A DNA stretch of 64,000 nucleotides from Roseicyclus salinarum (GTDB lineage Bacteria; Pseudomonadota; Alphaproteobacteria; Rhodobacterales; Rhodobacteraceae), in contig NZ_JARRSA010000012.1 of the NCBI RefSeq assembly GCF_029624655.1, forward strand, positions 1 to 64,000, written 5' to 3'. A program made the translations under genes and the position numbers. This document shows positions 1 to 12,317 of the stretch, one piece after another (the stretch's first letter is position 1; each line of letters begins with the position of its first letter). The notes beneath the pieces are model-generated. The model was not told where the DNA came from. It was given only the letters and a program-made list of their open reading frames with translations, and ran no database searches.

Positions 1-53
1 GCCCCGAGGCGGCGCTCGGCCCCTTCCGCGCAGGCCGCCGCGAGGCCGGCCAT
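1..53 (-). CDS. N-terminal fragment of an unidentified leftward gene (cut by window edge)
   Basis: Reading leftward from an ATG at 53, an open frame of 17 codons runs off the window edge, starting M-A-G-L-A-A-A-C. A purine-rich GGAGGG lies about 9 bases before this ATG and looks like a ribosome binding site. That and the divergent arrangement with guaB are the only support. The fragment is too short to assign a family. It could also be chance coding in GC-rich DNA. Confidence 0.35.
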   Translation of the reverse strand, partial: MAGLAAACAEGAERRLG

Positions 54-83
54 TTCGCTCTTTCCCTCCCGCCCGCCACATGA

Positions 84-1577
<1,494 letters not shown>

Positions 1578-1608
1578 ACGGTTTGCGGGCCGTGGTTGAA
1601 GTGCGAAG

Positions 1609-2787
1609 ATGACCCCCGCAGCCCGTGCCTCCGCTGCCATTTCCGTGCTGGACGGCTGGCTTGGCGGTCTTGCCGCGGAACAGGCGCTGTCGCGGTGGTC
1701 GCGCGGCGCGCGCTATGCGGGCTCGGGGGACCGCGCCGCGGTGCGCGATCTCGTCTTCGATGTTCTGCGGCACATGGAAAGCGCGGCGCAGGCGGGCGGT
1801 GCCGCGGATGGCCGCGGCCTCGTTCTGGGGCTTCTTCGGCTCCGGGGGAGCGATCCCGCCTCTCTCTTTGACGGCGTGGGTTACGGGCCGGAGCCGCTGA
1901 CGGAGGCGGAGACGGCTTTCGCCGAGCGTCCGCTGCGGCCGCCGGAGCCCGGCACCGACATCCCGCCATGGCTGCGGGAGGCGATCGGGTTGCGGGCCGA
2001 GGACGCCGCCGCCCGCGACACGCTGTTCGCGGCCCTCTGCGAGCGCGCGCCGGTCTGGCTGCGCGTCGTCCTGCGCCGGACGACCCGAGATGCCGCGCAG
2101 GCGCGCCTCGACGCCGAGGGCATCGCCACACGGCCTGACCCAGGCTGCGACACTGCCCTTCTGGTCACGGGGGGCGCCCGCTCCCTCCGCGGCTCGGCCG
2201 CCTACCGTGACGGGCTCGTGGAGTTGCAGGACCTGTCCGCCCAACGTGCCGTCGCGTCCGTTCCCTGGCCCTCCAGGGGGCGCATCCTCGACTTCTGCGC
2301 GGGCGGCGGCGGCAAGGCGCTTGCGATCACCGACCGCACCGGGGCCGCGGTGCTGGCCCATGACGCCTCCGAGCGGCGAATGTCGGACCTGCCGGCCCGG
2401 GCCGCGCGCGCGGGCGTCACGATCGAGCGGCTTGCGTCCGGGCAGGCGGCTGCGCGGGCGCCCTACGAGGCCGTCCTGTGCGACGTGCCGTGTTCGGGCA
2501 CGGGCACCTGGCGCCGTGACCCCGAGGCGAAATGGCGGCTTGCGCCCGAGCGGCTGGACGAATTGCGGCAGCTCCAGGCGCATATCCTCGACGAGGCCGC
2601 CCCCCTCGTCGCCGAGGGCGGTCTTCTGGTCTACATGACCTGCTCGCTTCTCGCCTGCGAGGACGAGGAGCAGGTGGCCGCGTTCCTGCGCCGCGCGCCG
2701 GGCTGGCGGCAGGAGGGCGCGCGCCTCGACACGCCCCTGAGCGCATCGGACGGCTTCTACACAGCGATCCTGCGCCGCACCGCCTGA
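1609..2787 (+). CDS. RsmB/NOP-family RNA cytosine-5 methyltransferase
   Basis: Predicted SAM-dependent m5C methyltransferase, most like the RsmB (16S rRNA) group, 392 residues. The N-terminal part resembles the NusB-like RNA-binding region. The C-terminal Rossmann domain carries motif I (LDFCAGGGGKAL), motif IV with a cysteine (CDVPCSGTGTWRRDPE) and the TCSLL motif with the second conserved cysteine. These two cysteines are the nucleophile and release residues in this family. The start is the ATG just after guaB. The ribosome binding site is weak, so coupling to guaB translation is possible. The family assignment is good, but the exact rRNA target is inferred. Confidence 0.88.
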   Translation: MTPAARASAAISVLDGWLGGLAAEQALSRWSRGARYAGSGDRAAVRDLVFDVLRHMESAAQAGGAADGRGLVLGLLRLRGSDPASLFDGVGYGPEPLTEAETAFAERPLRPPEPGTDIPPWLREAIGLRAEDAAARDTLFAALCERAPVWLRVVLRRTTRDAAQARLDAEGIATRPDPGCDTALLVTGGARSLRGSAAYRDGLVELQDLSAQRAVASVPWPSRGRILDFCAGGGGKALAITDRTGAAVLAHDASERRMSDLPARAARAGVTIERLASGQAAARAPYEAVLCDVPCSGTGTWRRDPEAKWRLAPERLDELRQLQAHILDEAAPLVAEGGLLVYMTCSLLACEDEEQVAAFLRRAPGWRQEGARLDTPLSASDGFYTAILRRTA

Positions 2788-2832
2788 GCGTGCGCTACCA
2801 TTTTTCTTTTCAAGCGGCGTTTTTCGGGCATT

Positions 2833-2847
2833 TTAAGCGTCGTTTAA
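2833..2847. promoter_or_regulatory. Perfect CtrA-type box TTAA-N7-TTAA upstream of cckA
   Basis: TTAA at 2833-2836 and TTAA at 2844-2847 are separated by exactly seven bases (GCGTCGT). This matches the gapped core of the alphaproteobacterial CtrA recognition sequence. It lies about 100 bp upstream of the cckA start in an AT-rich patch of otherwise GC-rich DNA. CckA heads the phosphorelay that activates CtrA, so feedback control is a natural reading. The match is seen; binding is inferred. Confidence 0.55.
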
Positions 2848-2946
2848 GGTTTCCCGTGCAGGCTGGTGTCCTGTGGCAGTGGCGGACACGGGCGGACGCA
2901 AGTCCTTCGTGGTGGGGAAGGGCGGTATGGAACGGATCGGACGGGC

Positions 2947-5475
2947 ATGAGCGACCAGGCAGACGCGCCCGCGCCGGCGGGCCCGCCGTCCGTGCTGTGG
3001 GCGGCGCAACCGCTCATGCTGCTTGTTCTGGGGCTTGTCGCGGCACTTGGCGCCTATCTCGCCTCTGACGCGCAGCTTTCCTTCGTGCTGGTCGGGGCGG
3101 GGGGAGGATGTTTCGCGGCCGGGGTGCTCCTCGGGGCGCGGGGCTACCGTGTCGCGCGCCTTGCGCATCGCGACCTGCGGCGGGCGATGGACCTCGTGCG
3201 CCATGATCCGTCCCCGTCCTTCATCACCGACGCCACCGGCGCCGTCGTGGCGCAGAACGCCTCGGCCCAGCGGCGCTTCGGCGACAGGACGGGCCAGCCG
3301 ATGGCGCGCGCCGTGGGCGCGATCCTGCCCAACGCGTCCGCGGTGGTGTTCCGCCAGGAAACCGCCGTGGCCCGGCGCGACGCCGCGCACGAGACCATCG
3401 TGACCCCGCGCGGCGCGGTGCGGCTTCTGGCGCATCGCCTCGGGGGCGGCATCTTCTGGCGGCTGGAGGACACGACCGATGCCATGCGCACAGGCTACGG
3501 TATCGGCCTGCCGATGATGGTGGTCAGCCACACCGACACCGTCCTGTCGCTGAACGACGCCATGCACGAGGTTCTGGGCCGGCGCGCCGACAGCCTGTCC
3601 GACGTGTTTCCCGACATGCCGCTCGTGGCCGGCCGCCGCACCCGGATGCTGGGCGCGGAGGGCCCGATCGAGGTCGTTCCGATCGTCGTGGCGGCCCGGG
3701 ACGGCCGGCGCGAGATCTACGCCGTGCCGGGTCTCGCCGAGCCGCCCGCGGCCTCCGTCGCGGCCCGCGCGTTCGAGGCGCTTCCCGTCGCGCTCCTGCA
3801 TGTCGGGGGGGATGGGCAGGTGCTTGCCTCCAACCGTCAGGCGCAGGCGCTGCTGGGCATCGGCCCGGCCGAGCGCGGGTCGCTCTCGAAGCTGGTGGAC
3901 GGTCTGGGCCGCCCGGTGCGCGATTGGGTCGCCGACAGCCTCGCCGAAAGCATTCCGCCGCGCGCCGAGTTCGTCCGCGCGAAGAAGCGCCATGACGAAT
4001 GATTCCTCCAGATCTCGCTCAGCCGCATCAGCGACGCCACGGGGCCGTCGCTTCTGGCGGTGCTCCATGACGCGACCGAGCTCAAGACGCTGGAGCAGCA
4101 GTTCGTGCAGAGCCAGAAGATGCAGGCCATCGGCGAACTGGCGGGCGGCGTCGCGCATGACTTCAACAACCTGCTCACGGCGATCACCGGGCATTGCGAC
4201 CTCGTGCTCCTGCGCCACGACCAGGGCGACGAGGATTACGCGGACCTCGTCCAGATCAACCAGAACGCCAACCGCGCGGCCGCTCTCGTCGGGCAGCTTC
4301 TGGCGTTCTCGCGCAAGCAGACGCTGGAGCCCGACGTCGTGGACCTGCGCGACACGATGGGCGAACTGACGCATCTGCTCAACCGGCTCGTGGGCGAGAA
4401 GATCACGCTGACGCTGAACCATGATCCGGGGCTGCTTCCGGTGCGCGTCGATCGCCGCCAGCTCGACCAGGTGATCATGAACCTCGTGGTGAACGCGCGC
4501 GACGCGATGCCCGAGGGGGGCGAGATCCGGGTCGAGACGCGCGTCCTGCGCCTGCGCGAGCCGCTCCACCGGGAAAGCGCGGCCGTGCCCAAGGGCAACT
4601 ACGTCACGATCCGCGTCCGCGACGAGGGGCATGGCATCCCCAGCGACAAGCTGAACCGGATATTCGAGCCCTTCTTCACGACCAAGAAGGTCGGCGAAGG
4701 CACCGGGCTTGGCCTGTCGATGGCCTACGGCATCGTCAAGCAGACCGGCGGGTACATCTTCGTGGACAGCGTCGTGGGCAAGGGGACGACCTTCACAATC
4801 TACATCCCCGTCTACGATGTCCCCGCCGGCCTTGCGGGGGCGCCGCGCCTCGTGTCGGCGGCCGACCGCGGGGCGACGCCCGGTCCCGCGGCACGTCGGG
4901 CGGCGGAAGGGGCGTCGGCGCCCTTGCAGGGCGCCCTCGGGCAGGAAGCGCATGGCTCACACGGCCCCGCGCCCTCCACCGCGTCCTCCACCGGGGCCGC
5001 GCCGGGGCCGCGCGCCGTTGAGGCCGGACAACCCCTCGATGCGTCGCGGCCGGCACCGGCCCCGGCATCCCGACCCGCGCGGGGCAGGCCGCAAGACGGG
5101 CGGCCGGACGGTTCTGCCGTGGTCCTTCTGGTGGAGGACGAGGCGCCGGTGCGCGCCTTCGCCTCGCGCGCGTTGCAGCTGCGCGGCTACAAGGTCATCG
5201 AGGCGGACTGCGCCGAAGCGGCGCTGCGGACGCTGGCGACGACGCAGACCGGGATCGACCTCTTCGTGACCGATGTGGTGATGCCCGGCATGGATGGGCC
5301 AAGCTGGGTTCGGGAGGCGTTGAAGATCCGACCGGGAACCAAGGTCGTCTTCGTCTCGGGCTACTCGGAGGAGGACATCGAGGACCTGTCGTGGGGCATT
5401 CCCGACGCGGTGTTCCTGCCCAAGCCCTTCACGCTTGCGGAGCTTACGGCGACGGTGGCGCGGCAGCTTCACTGA
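2947..5475 (+). pseudogene. cckA: Hybrid sensor histidine kinase CckA, interrupted by an in-frame TGA
   Basis: Encodes the CckA kinase/phosphatase that feeds ChpT and CtrA. The ATG at 2947 opens two membrane segments (about residues 20-40 and 47-65) and a PAS-like sensor region. The DHp helix carries His404 in AGGVAHDFNN. It is followed by an HHATPase domain (NLVVNARDAMP, GTGLGLSMAYG), a Pro/Ala-rich linker and a receiver domain with Asp776 in VTDVVMPGMDG. Codon 352 (4000-4002) is TGA. The reading frame is the same on both sides, so this is a nonsense change and not a frameshift. No good ribosome binding site precedes a restart codon; the first is GTG 4060. As written, the gene gives a 351-residue sensor fragment without kinase domains. 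A base error (from CGA or TGG) or readthrough are alternatives. Confidence 0.85.
4000..4002 (+). other. In-frame stop codon within cckA
   Basis: The codons around 4000 read K-R-H-D-E, TGA, F-L-Q-I-S-L. CckA-like protein sequence continues without a phase change on both sides of the stop. A single transition (CGA to TGA, or TGG to TGA) would account for it. No selenocysteine-type hairpin is evident immediately downstream. Confidence 0.9.
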
Positions 5476-6088
5476 CCCGCGCGTAGCGCCCCGCGCAAAG
5501 ATCGTCCCATAGCGCGAAGTCGGCCGCCGCCTCGCGGCGCAGCCGCGCGTCGAGCTCCTGCGGAAGATGCGGCTCCGGGCCGGCGGGCGAGACGTTGCGC
5601 CGCTCGAGGCTCACCGAGACCGACAGGCGGTTTTCCAGGAACGCGACCGCCTCCTCCAGCCGGTCGTGCCGGAAGAGGTGATCGGCGCCCGGACGCCCGC
5701 CCTCGTCCGAGAGGAACCGCGACTGCCGCCCGATCCGGGCGAATTCCGCCGGCTGGTCCTGAAGCCACGCGGCCACGAAGTCCTCGAAACCGATCCCTTC
5801 CGTCGATTGCGGCCGGCCCGAGATCGCGGGGCGCCCGCGATAGCGATGCCAGCTCGAAAGCCAGCCGACCGGCTCGCGCATCACCGCCATCACCTCCAGC
5901 GGCCGCGCCCCGTCGTTCTCGAAGATCCGCGCCAGCTGCCTGCGCCAGCGGCGGAGATTGCAGTGCTTCAGCCCCGGAGGATGCAGGATCGAGGCGTCGG
6001 CATGGGGCAGGAAGGCGGCCTCGAGCGCGGTCGTGCCGGTCTTGGGAACCGCCAGCAGCACCAGCCGCGCCTTCCAGAATACCAGCAT
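5444..6088 (-). CDS. Sulfotransferase-family protein
   Basis: A 214-residue protein with the P-loop-like PAPS-binding signature VPKTGTTALE about 15 residues from the N terminus, followed by a VMREPVGWLSSWHRYR segment. The latter resembles the 3'-phosphate-binding REP motif of bacterial sulfotransferases. The acceptor cannot be read from sequence. The 3' end runs 32 bp into the 3' end of the convergent cckA, so the stop lies inside the cckA coding region. Upstream is the AT-rich region shared with recA. The family call is moderate and the substrate is unknown. Confidence 0.72.
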   Translation of the reverse strand: MLVFWKARLVLLAVPKTGTTALEAAFLPHADASILHPPGLKHCNLRRWRRQLARIFENDGARPLEVMAVMREPVGWLSSWHRYRGRPAISGRPQSTEGIGFEDFVAAWLQDQPAEFARIGRQSRFLSDEGGRPGADHLFRHDRLEEAVAFLENRLSVSVSLERRNVSPAGPEPHLPQELDARLRREAAADFALWDDLCAGRYARVSEAAAPPSP

Positions 6089-6118
6089 TTCCTGCCTCCA
6101 ACGATGCAGCGGCCGAAC

Positions 6119-6134
6119 CTAACCCTTTCTTAAC
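6119..6134. promoter_or_regulatory. Imperfect CtrA-type box (CTAA-N7-TTAAC)
   Basis: CTAA at 6119-6122, seven bases, then TTAAC at 6130-6134. It differs from the gapped CtrA consensus by one base. It lies 31 bp before the sulfotransferase-like start on the minus strand, and recA is the rightward neighbour. The match is real but short; function is inferred. Confidence 0.3.
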
Positions 6135-6177
6135 CTGTCACGATCAAAAAGGGGATGAGCAAGATTCATCTTGAAAT

Positions 6178-6192
6178 GTTCCCTTTTTGTTT
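6178..6192. promoter_or_regulatory. Possible second, degenerate LexA box (GTTC-N7-GTTT)
   Basis: GTTC at 6178-6181, seven bases, then GTTT at 6189-6192. One position differs from the direct-repeat LexA site of alphaproteobacteria. It lies 15 bp before the perfect site and in the opposite orientation. It may be chance. Confidence 0.3.
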
Positions 6193-6207
6193 GCTACCGG
6201 TAAATGA

Positions 6208-6222
6208 GAACAAGAGGCGAAC
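6208..6222. promoter_or_regulatory. LexA (SOS) box upstream of recA
   Basis: GAAC at 6208-6211 and GAAC at 6219-6222 are separated by exactly seven bases. This is the direct-repeat form (the complement of GTTC-N7-GTTC) established for LexA of alphaproteobacteria. It lies 54 bp before the recA ATG, where a repressor would block transcription. It indicates SOS induction of recA. Confidence 0.85.
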
Positions 6223-6275
6223 AAGAGCACTGCATTGCCGCGCGTGCGGCCGCATGACATAAGGGGCGAAATTCC

Positions 6276-7346
<1,071 letters not shown>

Positions 7347-7388
7347 CCGGCCGCGCGCCGAGCAATCTAGCGGTCAGAGGCTTCATGG

Positions 7389-7412
7389 GGGCGGTCTTCG
7401 GACCGCCCTTTT
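7389..7412 (+). terminator. Intrinsic terminator of recA
   Basis: A perfect 8-bp stem (7389-7396 with 7401-7408, GGGCGGTC/GACCGCCC) closed by a TTCG tetraloop is followed by TTTT. It lies 42 bp after the recA stop and before alaS, separating the two transcripts. Confidence 0.9.
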
Positions 7413-7503
7413 GCCGTGTTGTGCCCCCTCGCTTATGGACACGGACCATGGCCGGCTATACATCCGCTCCCTGACCCTTTCCCCGACGACAGACGCGCAT
7501 CCC

Positions 7504-10167
7504 ATGGCCAGCCTGAACGACATTCGCACGACCTTCCTCGATTATTACCGCCGCAACGGACACGAGATCGTCGACAGCTCGCCCCTCGTTCCGCGCAACG
7601 ATCCCACGCTGATGTTCACGAACTCCGGCATGGTCCAGTTCAAGAACCTCTTCACCGGGGTCGAGCACCGCGACTACAAGCGCGCGGCCACGAGCCAGAA
7701 ATGCGTGCGCGCAGGCGGCAAGCACAACGACCTCGACAACGTGGGCTACACCGCGCGGCACCACACGTTCTTCGAGATGCTGGGGAATTTCTCGTTCGGC
7801 GACTACTTCAAGGACGAGGCGATCCCCTTCGCGTGGGAGCTTCTGACCCGCGACTTCGGCATCGACAAGTCCAAGCTTCTGGTGACGGTCTACCACACCG
7901 ACGACGAGGCGGCGGCGATCTGGAAGAAGGTCGCGGGCCTGCCGGACGAGAAGATCATCCGCATCCCCACGAACGACAACTTCTGGATGATGGGCCCCAC
8001 CGGCCCCTGCGGACCCTGCACCGAGATCTTCTACGATCACGGGCCCTCGATCTGGGGCGGCCCGCCCGGCAGCCCCGAGGAGGACGGCGACCGGTTCATC
8101 GAGATCTGGAACCTCGTCTTCATGCAGTTCGAGCAGTTCGAGGACGGATCTCGCCGGGACCTCGCGGCGCAATCGATCGACACCGGCATGGGCCTCGAGC
8201 GGATCGGCGCGCTTCTGCAGGGCAAGCACGACAATTACGACACCGACCTCATGCGCAGCCTGATCGAGGCGTCGGCCCACGTGTCGAACGTCGATCCCGA
8301 CGGGCCCAAGAACGTGCATCACCGGGTGATCGCGGACCACCTGCGTTCGGTCTCGTTCCTGATCGCCGACGGGGTCATGCCCTCCAACGAGGGACGCGGC
8401 TACGTCCTGCGGCGGATCATGCGCCGCGCGATGCGCCACGCGCATCTTCTGGGCACGCAGGATCCGATGATGTTCCGCCTCGTGCCGACGCTGGTGCAGC
8501 AGATGGGGCAGGCCTATCCCGAACTCGGCCGCGCGCAGGCGCTGATCACCGAGACGCTGAAGCTCGAGGAAGAGCGTTTCCGCACCACCCTCGAGCGGGG
8601 CTTGCGGCTTCTTGACGACGAGCTTGCGAAGCTTCCCGACGGCGCCGAGCTGCCTGGCGAGGCCGCGTTCCGGCTTTACGACACCTACGGCTTCCCGCTC
8701 GACCTGACGCAGGATGCGCTGAGGGGCGAGCACCGCGGCGTCGACGTCGAAGGCTTCGAGGCCGCGATGGCCGAGCAGAAGGCCAAGGCGCGCGCGGCCT
8801 GGTCCGGCTCGGGCGAGCAGGCCGACGCCGCGATATGGTACGACGTCGCCGAAGAGCACGGGACGACCGAGTTCCTCGGCTACGACACCGAAACCGCCGA
8901 GGCCGTCATCCGCGCACTCGTGAAGGGCGGCGAGCGTGCGAACGCGGCGCACGAGGGCGACAGCCTGACCGTCGTGGTGAACCAGACGCCGTTCTACGCC
9001 GAGGCGGGCGGTCAGGTGGGCGACACCGGCACGCTCAGGACCGAGACGGGCGAGGCGCGCATCACGGACACGCGCAAGGTCGCGGGCGTCTTCCTGCACA
9101 TGGCCGAGGTCACGAAGGGCGACATCACGCCCGGCCAGCCCGCCGTGCTCGAGGTGGACCACGCCCGCCGCACCACGATCCGCGCCAACCACTCGGCCAC
9201 GCACCTCCTGCACGAGGCGCTTCGCCGCGCCCTCGGCGAGCATGTCGCGCAGCGCGGCTCGCTCAACGCACCGGACCGCCTGCGCTTCGACTTCAGCCAC
9301 ACCAAGGCGCTGACGCCCGACGAGATCGCGACGGTCGAGCGCGAGGTGAACGACCTGATCCGCCAGAACGCGCCCGTCGAGACGCGCATCATGACGCCGG
9401 ACGCGGCGCGCGACCTGGGCGCGCAGGCGCTATTCGGCGAGAAATACGGCGACGAGGTCCGCGTCGTGTCGATGGGCGCGCTGGAGGGCACGGGCAAGGG
9501 CCGCGACGGGCAGACCTACTCGATCGAACTCTGCGGCGGCACCCATGTGCGCCAGACCGGCGACATCGGCCTTTGCGTGGTGCTGGGCGACAGCGCGTCC
9601 TCGGCCGGCGTCCGCCGCATCGAGGCGCTGACCGGCCCCGCCGCCTTCGAACACCTCGCCGAGCAGGACCGGCGCATGGCCGCGCTGGCGCAGGAGCTCA
9701 ACGCGACCCCCGCCGAGGTGCTGGCCCGCGTGCGTGCACTGAAGGACGAGCGGCGCAAGCTCGAGAACGAGGTGGCGCAGCTGCGCCAGCAGCTCGCTTT
9801 GTCGGGCGGCGGATCCTCGTCCGCACCGGACGTCGCGAAGATCGGCGACATCCCGTTCCTCGCGCAGGCGATTTCGGGCGTCAGCGGCAAGGACCTCGCC
9901 GGTCTGATCGACGCCCACAAGGAGCGGATCGGCTCGGGCGCAATACTTCTGATTGCGGATGCGGGCGGCAAGGCCGCGGTGGCGGCCGGCGTGACGGGCG
10001 ACCTGACCGGCAAGGTCTCGGCGGTCGACCTCGTGCGCGCGGCGGTCGAGCAACTTGGCGGCAAGGGCGGCGGCGGCCGGCCCGACTTCGCGCAGGGCGG
10101 CGGGCAGGACCCGTCCCGGGCGCCACAGGCCATCGCCGCGGCCGAAGACGTTCTGAAAGGAGCCTGA
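7504..10167 (+). CDS. alaS: Alanyl-tRNA synthetase
   Basis: Charges tRNA-Ala with alanine. The product is 887 residues from the ATG at 7504, which starts the conserved N terminus [15 protein letters not shown]. Longer in-frame starts run into the recA terminator and are not credible. The catalytic class II core is at about 1-250 ([13 protein letters not shown]). The tRNA-recognition region follows, then the editing domain with zinc-binding HSATHLLH and CGGTHV motifs, and a C-terminal coiled coil and DHH-associated C-Ala domain. A small DUF1330 gene starts 1 bp after the stop, implying a shared transcript. Identification is firm. Confidence 0.97.
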   Translation: MASLNDIRTTFLDYYRRNGHEIVDSSPLVPRNDPTLMFTNSGMVQFKNLFTGVEHRDYKRAATSQKCVRAGGKHNDLDNVGYTARHHTFFEMLGNFSFGDYFKDEAIPFAWELLTRDFGIDKSKLLVTVYHTDDEAAAIWKKVAGLPDEKIIRIPTNDNFWMMGPTGPCGPCTEIFYDHGPSIWGGPPGSPEEDGDRFIEIWNLVFMQFEQFEDGSRRDLAAQSIDTGMGLERIGALLQGKHDNYDTDLMRSLIEASAHVSNVDPDGPKNVHHRVIADHLRSVSFLIADGVMPSNEGRGYVLRRIMRRAMRHAHLLGTQDPMMFRLVPTLVQQMGQAYPELGRAQALITETLKLEEERFRTTLERGLRLLDDELAKLPDGAELPGEAAFRLYDTYGFPLDLTQDALRGEHRGVDVEGFEAAMAEQKAKARAAWSGSGEQADAAIWYDVAEEHGTTEFLGYDTETAEAVIRALVKGGERANAAHEGDSLTVVVNQTPFYAEAGGQVGDTGTLRTETGEARITDTRKVAGVFLHMAEVTKGDITPGQPAVLEVDHARRTTIRANHSATHLLHEALRRALGEHVAQRGSLNAPDRLRFDFSHTKALTPDEIATVEREVNDLIRQNAPVETRIMTPDAARDLGAQALFGEKYGDEVRVVSMGALEGTGKGRDGQTYSIELCGGTHVRQTGDIGLCVVLGDSASSAGVRRIEALTGPAAFEHLAEQDRRMAALAQELNATPAEVLARVRALKDERRKLENEVAQLRQQLALSGGGSSSAPDVAKIGDIPFLAQAISGVSGKDLAGLIDAHKERIGSGAILLIADAGGKAAVAAGVTGDLTGKVSAVDLVRAAVEQLGGKGGGGRPDFAQGGGQDPSRAPQAIAAAEDVLKGA

Positions 10168-10168
10168 G

Positions 10169-10459
10169 ATGCCCGCTGCCTACTGGATCGCCCATGTGAC
10201 CGTCACCGACGAGGACGCCTACGGCAGGTATGCCGCCCTCGCGAGGGAAGCCATCGAAGCGCATGGCGGCCGGTTCCTCGCGCGCGGCGGAACCGCCATC
10301 CAGAAGGAGGGCCGCGCCCATCCGCGCAACGTGGTGGCGCATTTCCCGAGCCTCGAGGCGGCCAATGCCTGCTACGAAAGCGAGACCTACCAGCAGGCGC
10401 TCGGCCACGCGCGCGGCGCCTCCAAACGCGACCTGGTGCTGGTCGAGGCGCTGGAATAG
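10169..10459 (+). CDS. DUF1330 family protein
   Basis: A 96-residue protein matching the small DUF1330 family (dimeric alpha-beta barrel fold) in its pattern [19 protein letters not shown]...GGRFLARGG and a C-terminal region ending DLVLVEALE. The function of the family is not established. The ATG lies 1 bp after the alaS stop with GGAGCC before it, so it is probably translated from the alaS message. The length is typical. The family call is good, but no reaction can be proposed. Confidence 0.85.
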   Translation: MPAAYWIAHVTVTDEDAYGRYAALAREAIEAHGGRFLARGGTAIQKEGRAHPRNVVAHFPSLEAANACYESETYQQALGHARGASKRDLVLVEALE

Positions 10460-10538
10460 CCACTTCCCCCTCGCGCCGGTCACGCGGGTGCGGCATCCTT
10501 GGCGCCAGCCCGTGACCGGAACGGCAGGAGGGATAGCC

Positions 10539-12233
10539 ATGGCCGATCTCGAAACGCGTATCGCGGCAGGGCGGGGCGACGCGCCCGCCGATCTCGTCCT
10601 TCGCGGGGGGCGGGTCCTCGACTTGATCACGGGCGGCCTCATCGAGGGCGACGTCGCGATCACCGACGGCATCATCGTCGGCACCGGCGAGGACTACGAG
10701 GGCCGGGAGGTCGTCGACGTGACCGGCCTCACGCTGGTTCCGGGCTTCATCGACACGCATCTCCACATCGAATCGAGCCTCGTGACGCCCTACGAGTTCG
10801 ACCGCTGCGTGACCCCGCGGGGCGTCACCACCGCCATCTGCGATCCGCACGAGATCTCCAACGTCATCGGCGCCGAGGGCATCCGCTATTTTCAGGAGGC
10901 CTCGCGCCGGACGCTCATGGACATCAGGGTGCAGCTGTCGTCCTGCGTGCCGTCCACCGACATGGAGACGGCGGGCGCGGAGATCGACGCCGCGGGCCTC
11001 GCCGCACTCATGGGGCACCCCTCGGGCATCGGCCTTGCGGAATTCATGAACTATCCCGGCGTGATCCACCGCGACCCGCGGGCGATGGCCAAGCTCGCGC
11101 TGTTCGAGGGCGGGCACATCGACGGCCACGCCCCGCTTCTGTCGGGCCGCGACCTCAACGCCTATGTTGCCGCCGGGATCTCGACCGAGCACGAGGCCAC
11201 GAGTGCGGACGAAGCGCGCGAGAAGCTGCGCAAGGGGATGCGCGTCCTGATCCGCGAGGGCTCGGTCTCGAAGGATCTGGAGGCGCTGCAGACGGTCCTG
11301 ACCGACACGACGGCGCCCTACATGTGCCTGTGCACCGACGACCGCAACCCTCTCGACATCGACGAGGAGGGCCACCTCGACCACATGATCCGGCGGCTCA
11401 TCGCGATGGGCGCGCCGGTGCTTGCGGTCTACCGCGCGGCCTCGCTTTCCGCGGCCGAGGCGTTCGGCCTGAAGGATCGCGGCCTGATCGCGCCGGGCAA
11501 GCGGGCCGATATCGTGGCGGTGGACGATCTTGCGACCTGCCGTGCAAGGGCCGTGTGGGCCGGGGGCCGCGCAGTGACGCCCGAGGCCTTCGCCGCGCGC
11601 GACGTGATCCCGCCGGTCGGCCGCAACTCGGTCAAGGCGCCGCCGCTGAGCGCCGACAGCTTCCGCGCGGCGGCCAACCGTGAGGAGACGGACGTCATCG
11701 GCATCCTCGAGGGCAAGATCCTGACGGAACACCTGCGCGAGGCGATCCCGAGCGTCGATGGCGACAAGCGCCCCGACCCCGACCGCGACCTCGTCAGGAT
11801 CGCGGTGGTGGAACGTCACGGGCGCAACGGCAACATCGCCACCGGTTTCGTGAAGGGCTTCGGCCTGAAGGCGGGCGCCATCGCGTCGACCGTCTGCCAC
11901 GACCACCACAACATCGCCTGCGTCGGCGTCGATTATGCCGACATGGCGCTTGCCGCGGGCCGCCTGTCGGAGATCGAGGGCGGTTTCGTGGTCGCGCGGG
12001 ACGGCGAGGTCCTGGCCGAGCTTGCGCTGCCCGTCGCGGGCCTGATGAGCCTTGCGGGCTTCGAGGAGGTGCGCGACGACCTCATCGCGTTGCGCAAGGC
12101 CGCGGCCTCGCTCGGCGTGACCCTGCAGGAGCCGTTCCTGCAGCTGGCCTTCCTTGCCCTGCCGGTGATCCCGGCGCTGAAGATCACCGACCGGGGCATG
12201 GTGGACGTGATCCGGTTCGAGATCATTCCCTGA
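10539..12233 (+). CDS. ade: Adenine deaminase
   Basis: Hydrolyses adenine to hypoxanthine and ammonia in purine salvage. The ATG at 10539 has a good AGGAGGG site and gives 564 residues, normal for the AdeC/Ade type of the amidohydrolase superfamily. The metal-binding motif [13 protein letters not shown] is at about residues 65-80, with later His/Asp positions in [10 protein letters not shown] and CLCTDDRNP. The C-terminal adenine-deaminase domain includes [13 protein letters not shown]. The product hypoxanthine is the substrate of the hpt enzyme at 45638-46201. It is distinct from the shorter adenosine-deaminase-like adenine deaminases. Identification is strong. Confidence 0.94.
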   Translation: MADLETRIAAGRGDAPADLVLRGGRVLDLITGGLIEGDVAITDGIIVGTGEDYEGREVVDVTGLTLVPGFIDTHLHIESSLVTPYEFDRCVTPRGVTTAICDPHEISNVIGAEGIRYFQEASRRTLMDIRVQLSSCVPSTDMETAGAEIDAAGLAALMGHPSGIGLAEFMNYPGVIHRDPRAMAKLALFEGGHIDGHAPLLSGRDLNAYVAAGISTEHEATSADEAREKLRKGMRVLIREGSVSKDLEALQTVLTDTTAPYMCLCTDDRNPLDIDEEGHLDHMIRRLIAMGAPVLAVYRAASLSAAEAFGLKDRGLIAPGKRADIVAVDDLATCRARAVWAGGRAVTPEAFAARDVIPPVGRNSVKAPPLSADSFRAAANREETDVIGILEGKILTEHLREAIPSVDGDKRPDPDRDLVRIAVVERHGRNGNIATGFVKGFGLKAGAIASTVCHDHHNIACVGVDYADMALAAGRLSEIEGGFVVARDGEVLAELALPVAGLMSLAGFEEVRDDLIALRKAAASLGVTLQEPFLQLAFLALPVIPALKITDRGMVDVIRFEIIP

Positions 12234-12317
12234 CCCCCCCCTGTGGCACCTTGTTCGGTAGACGGCCATTCCGTTGTGTACTATGGCATACCAAAATCAA
12301 CCCAAGGGCCGGAATCG

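Noticed and set aside
4000-4002. Selenocysteine or programmed readthrough at the cckA TGA
   Set aside because: No selenocysteine-insertion-type hairpin is apparent after the codon, CckA is not a selenoprotein family, and the position is not a catalytic residue. A nonsense mutation or base error is simpler.
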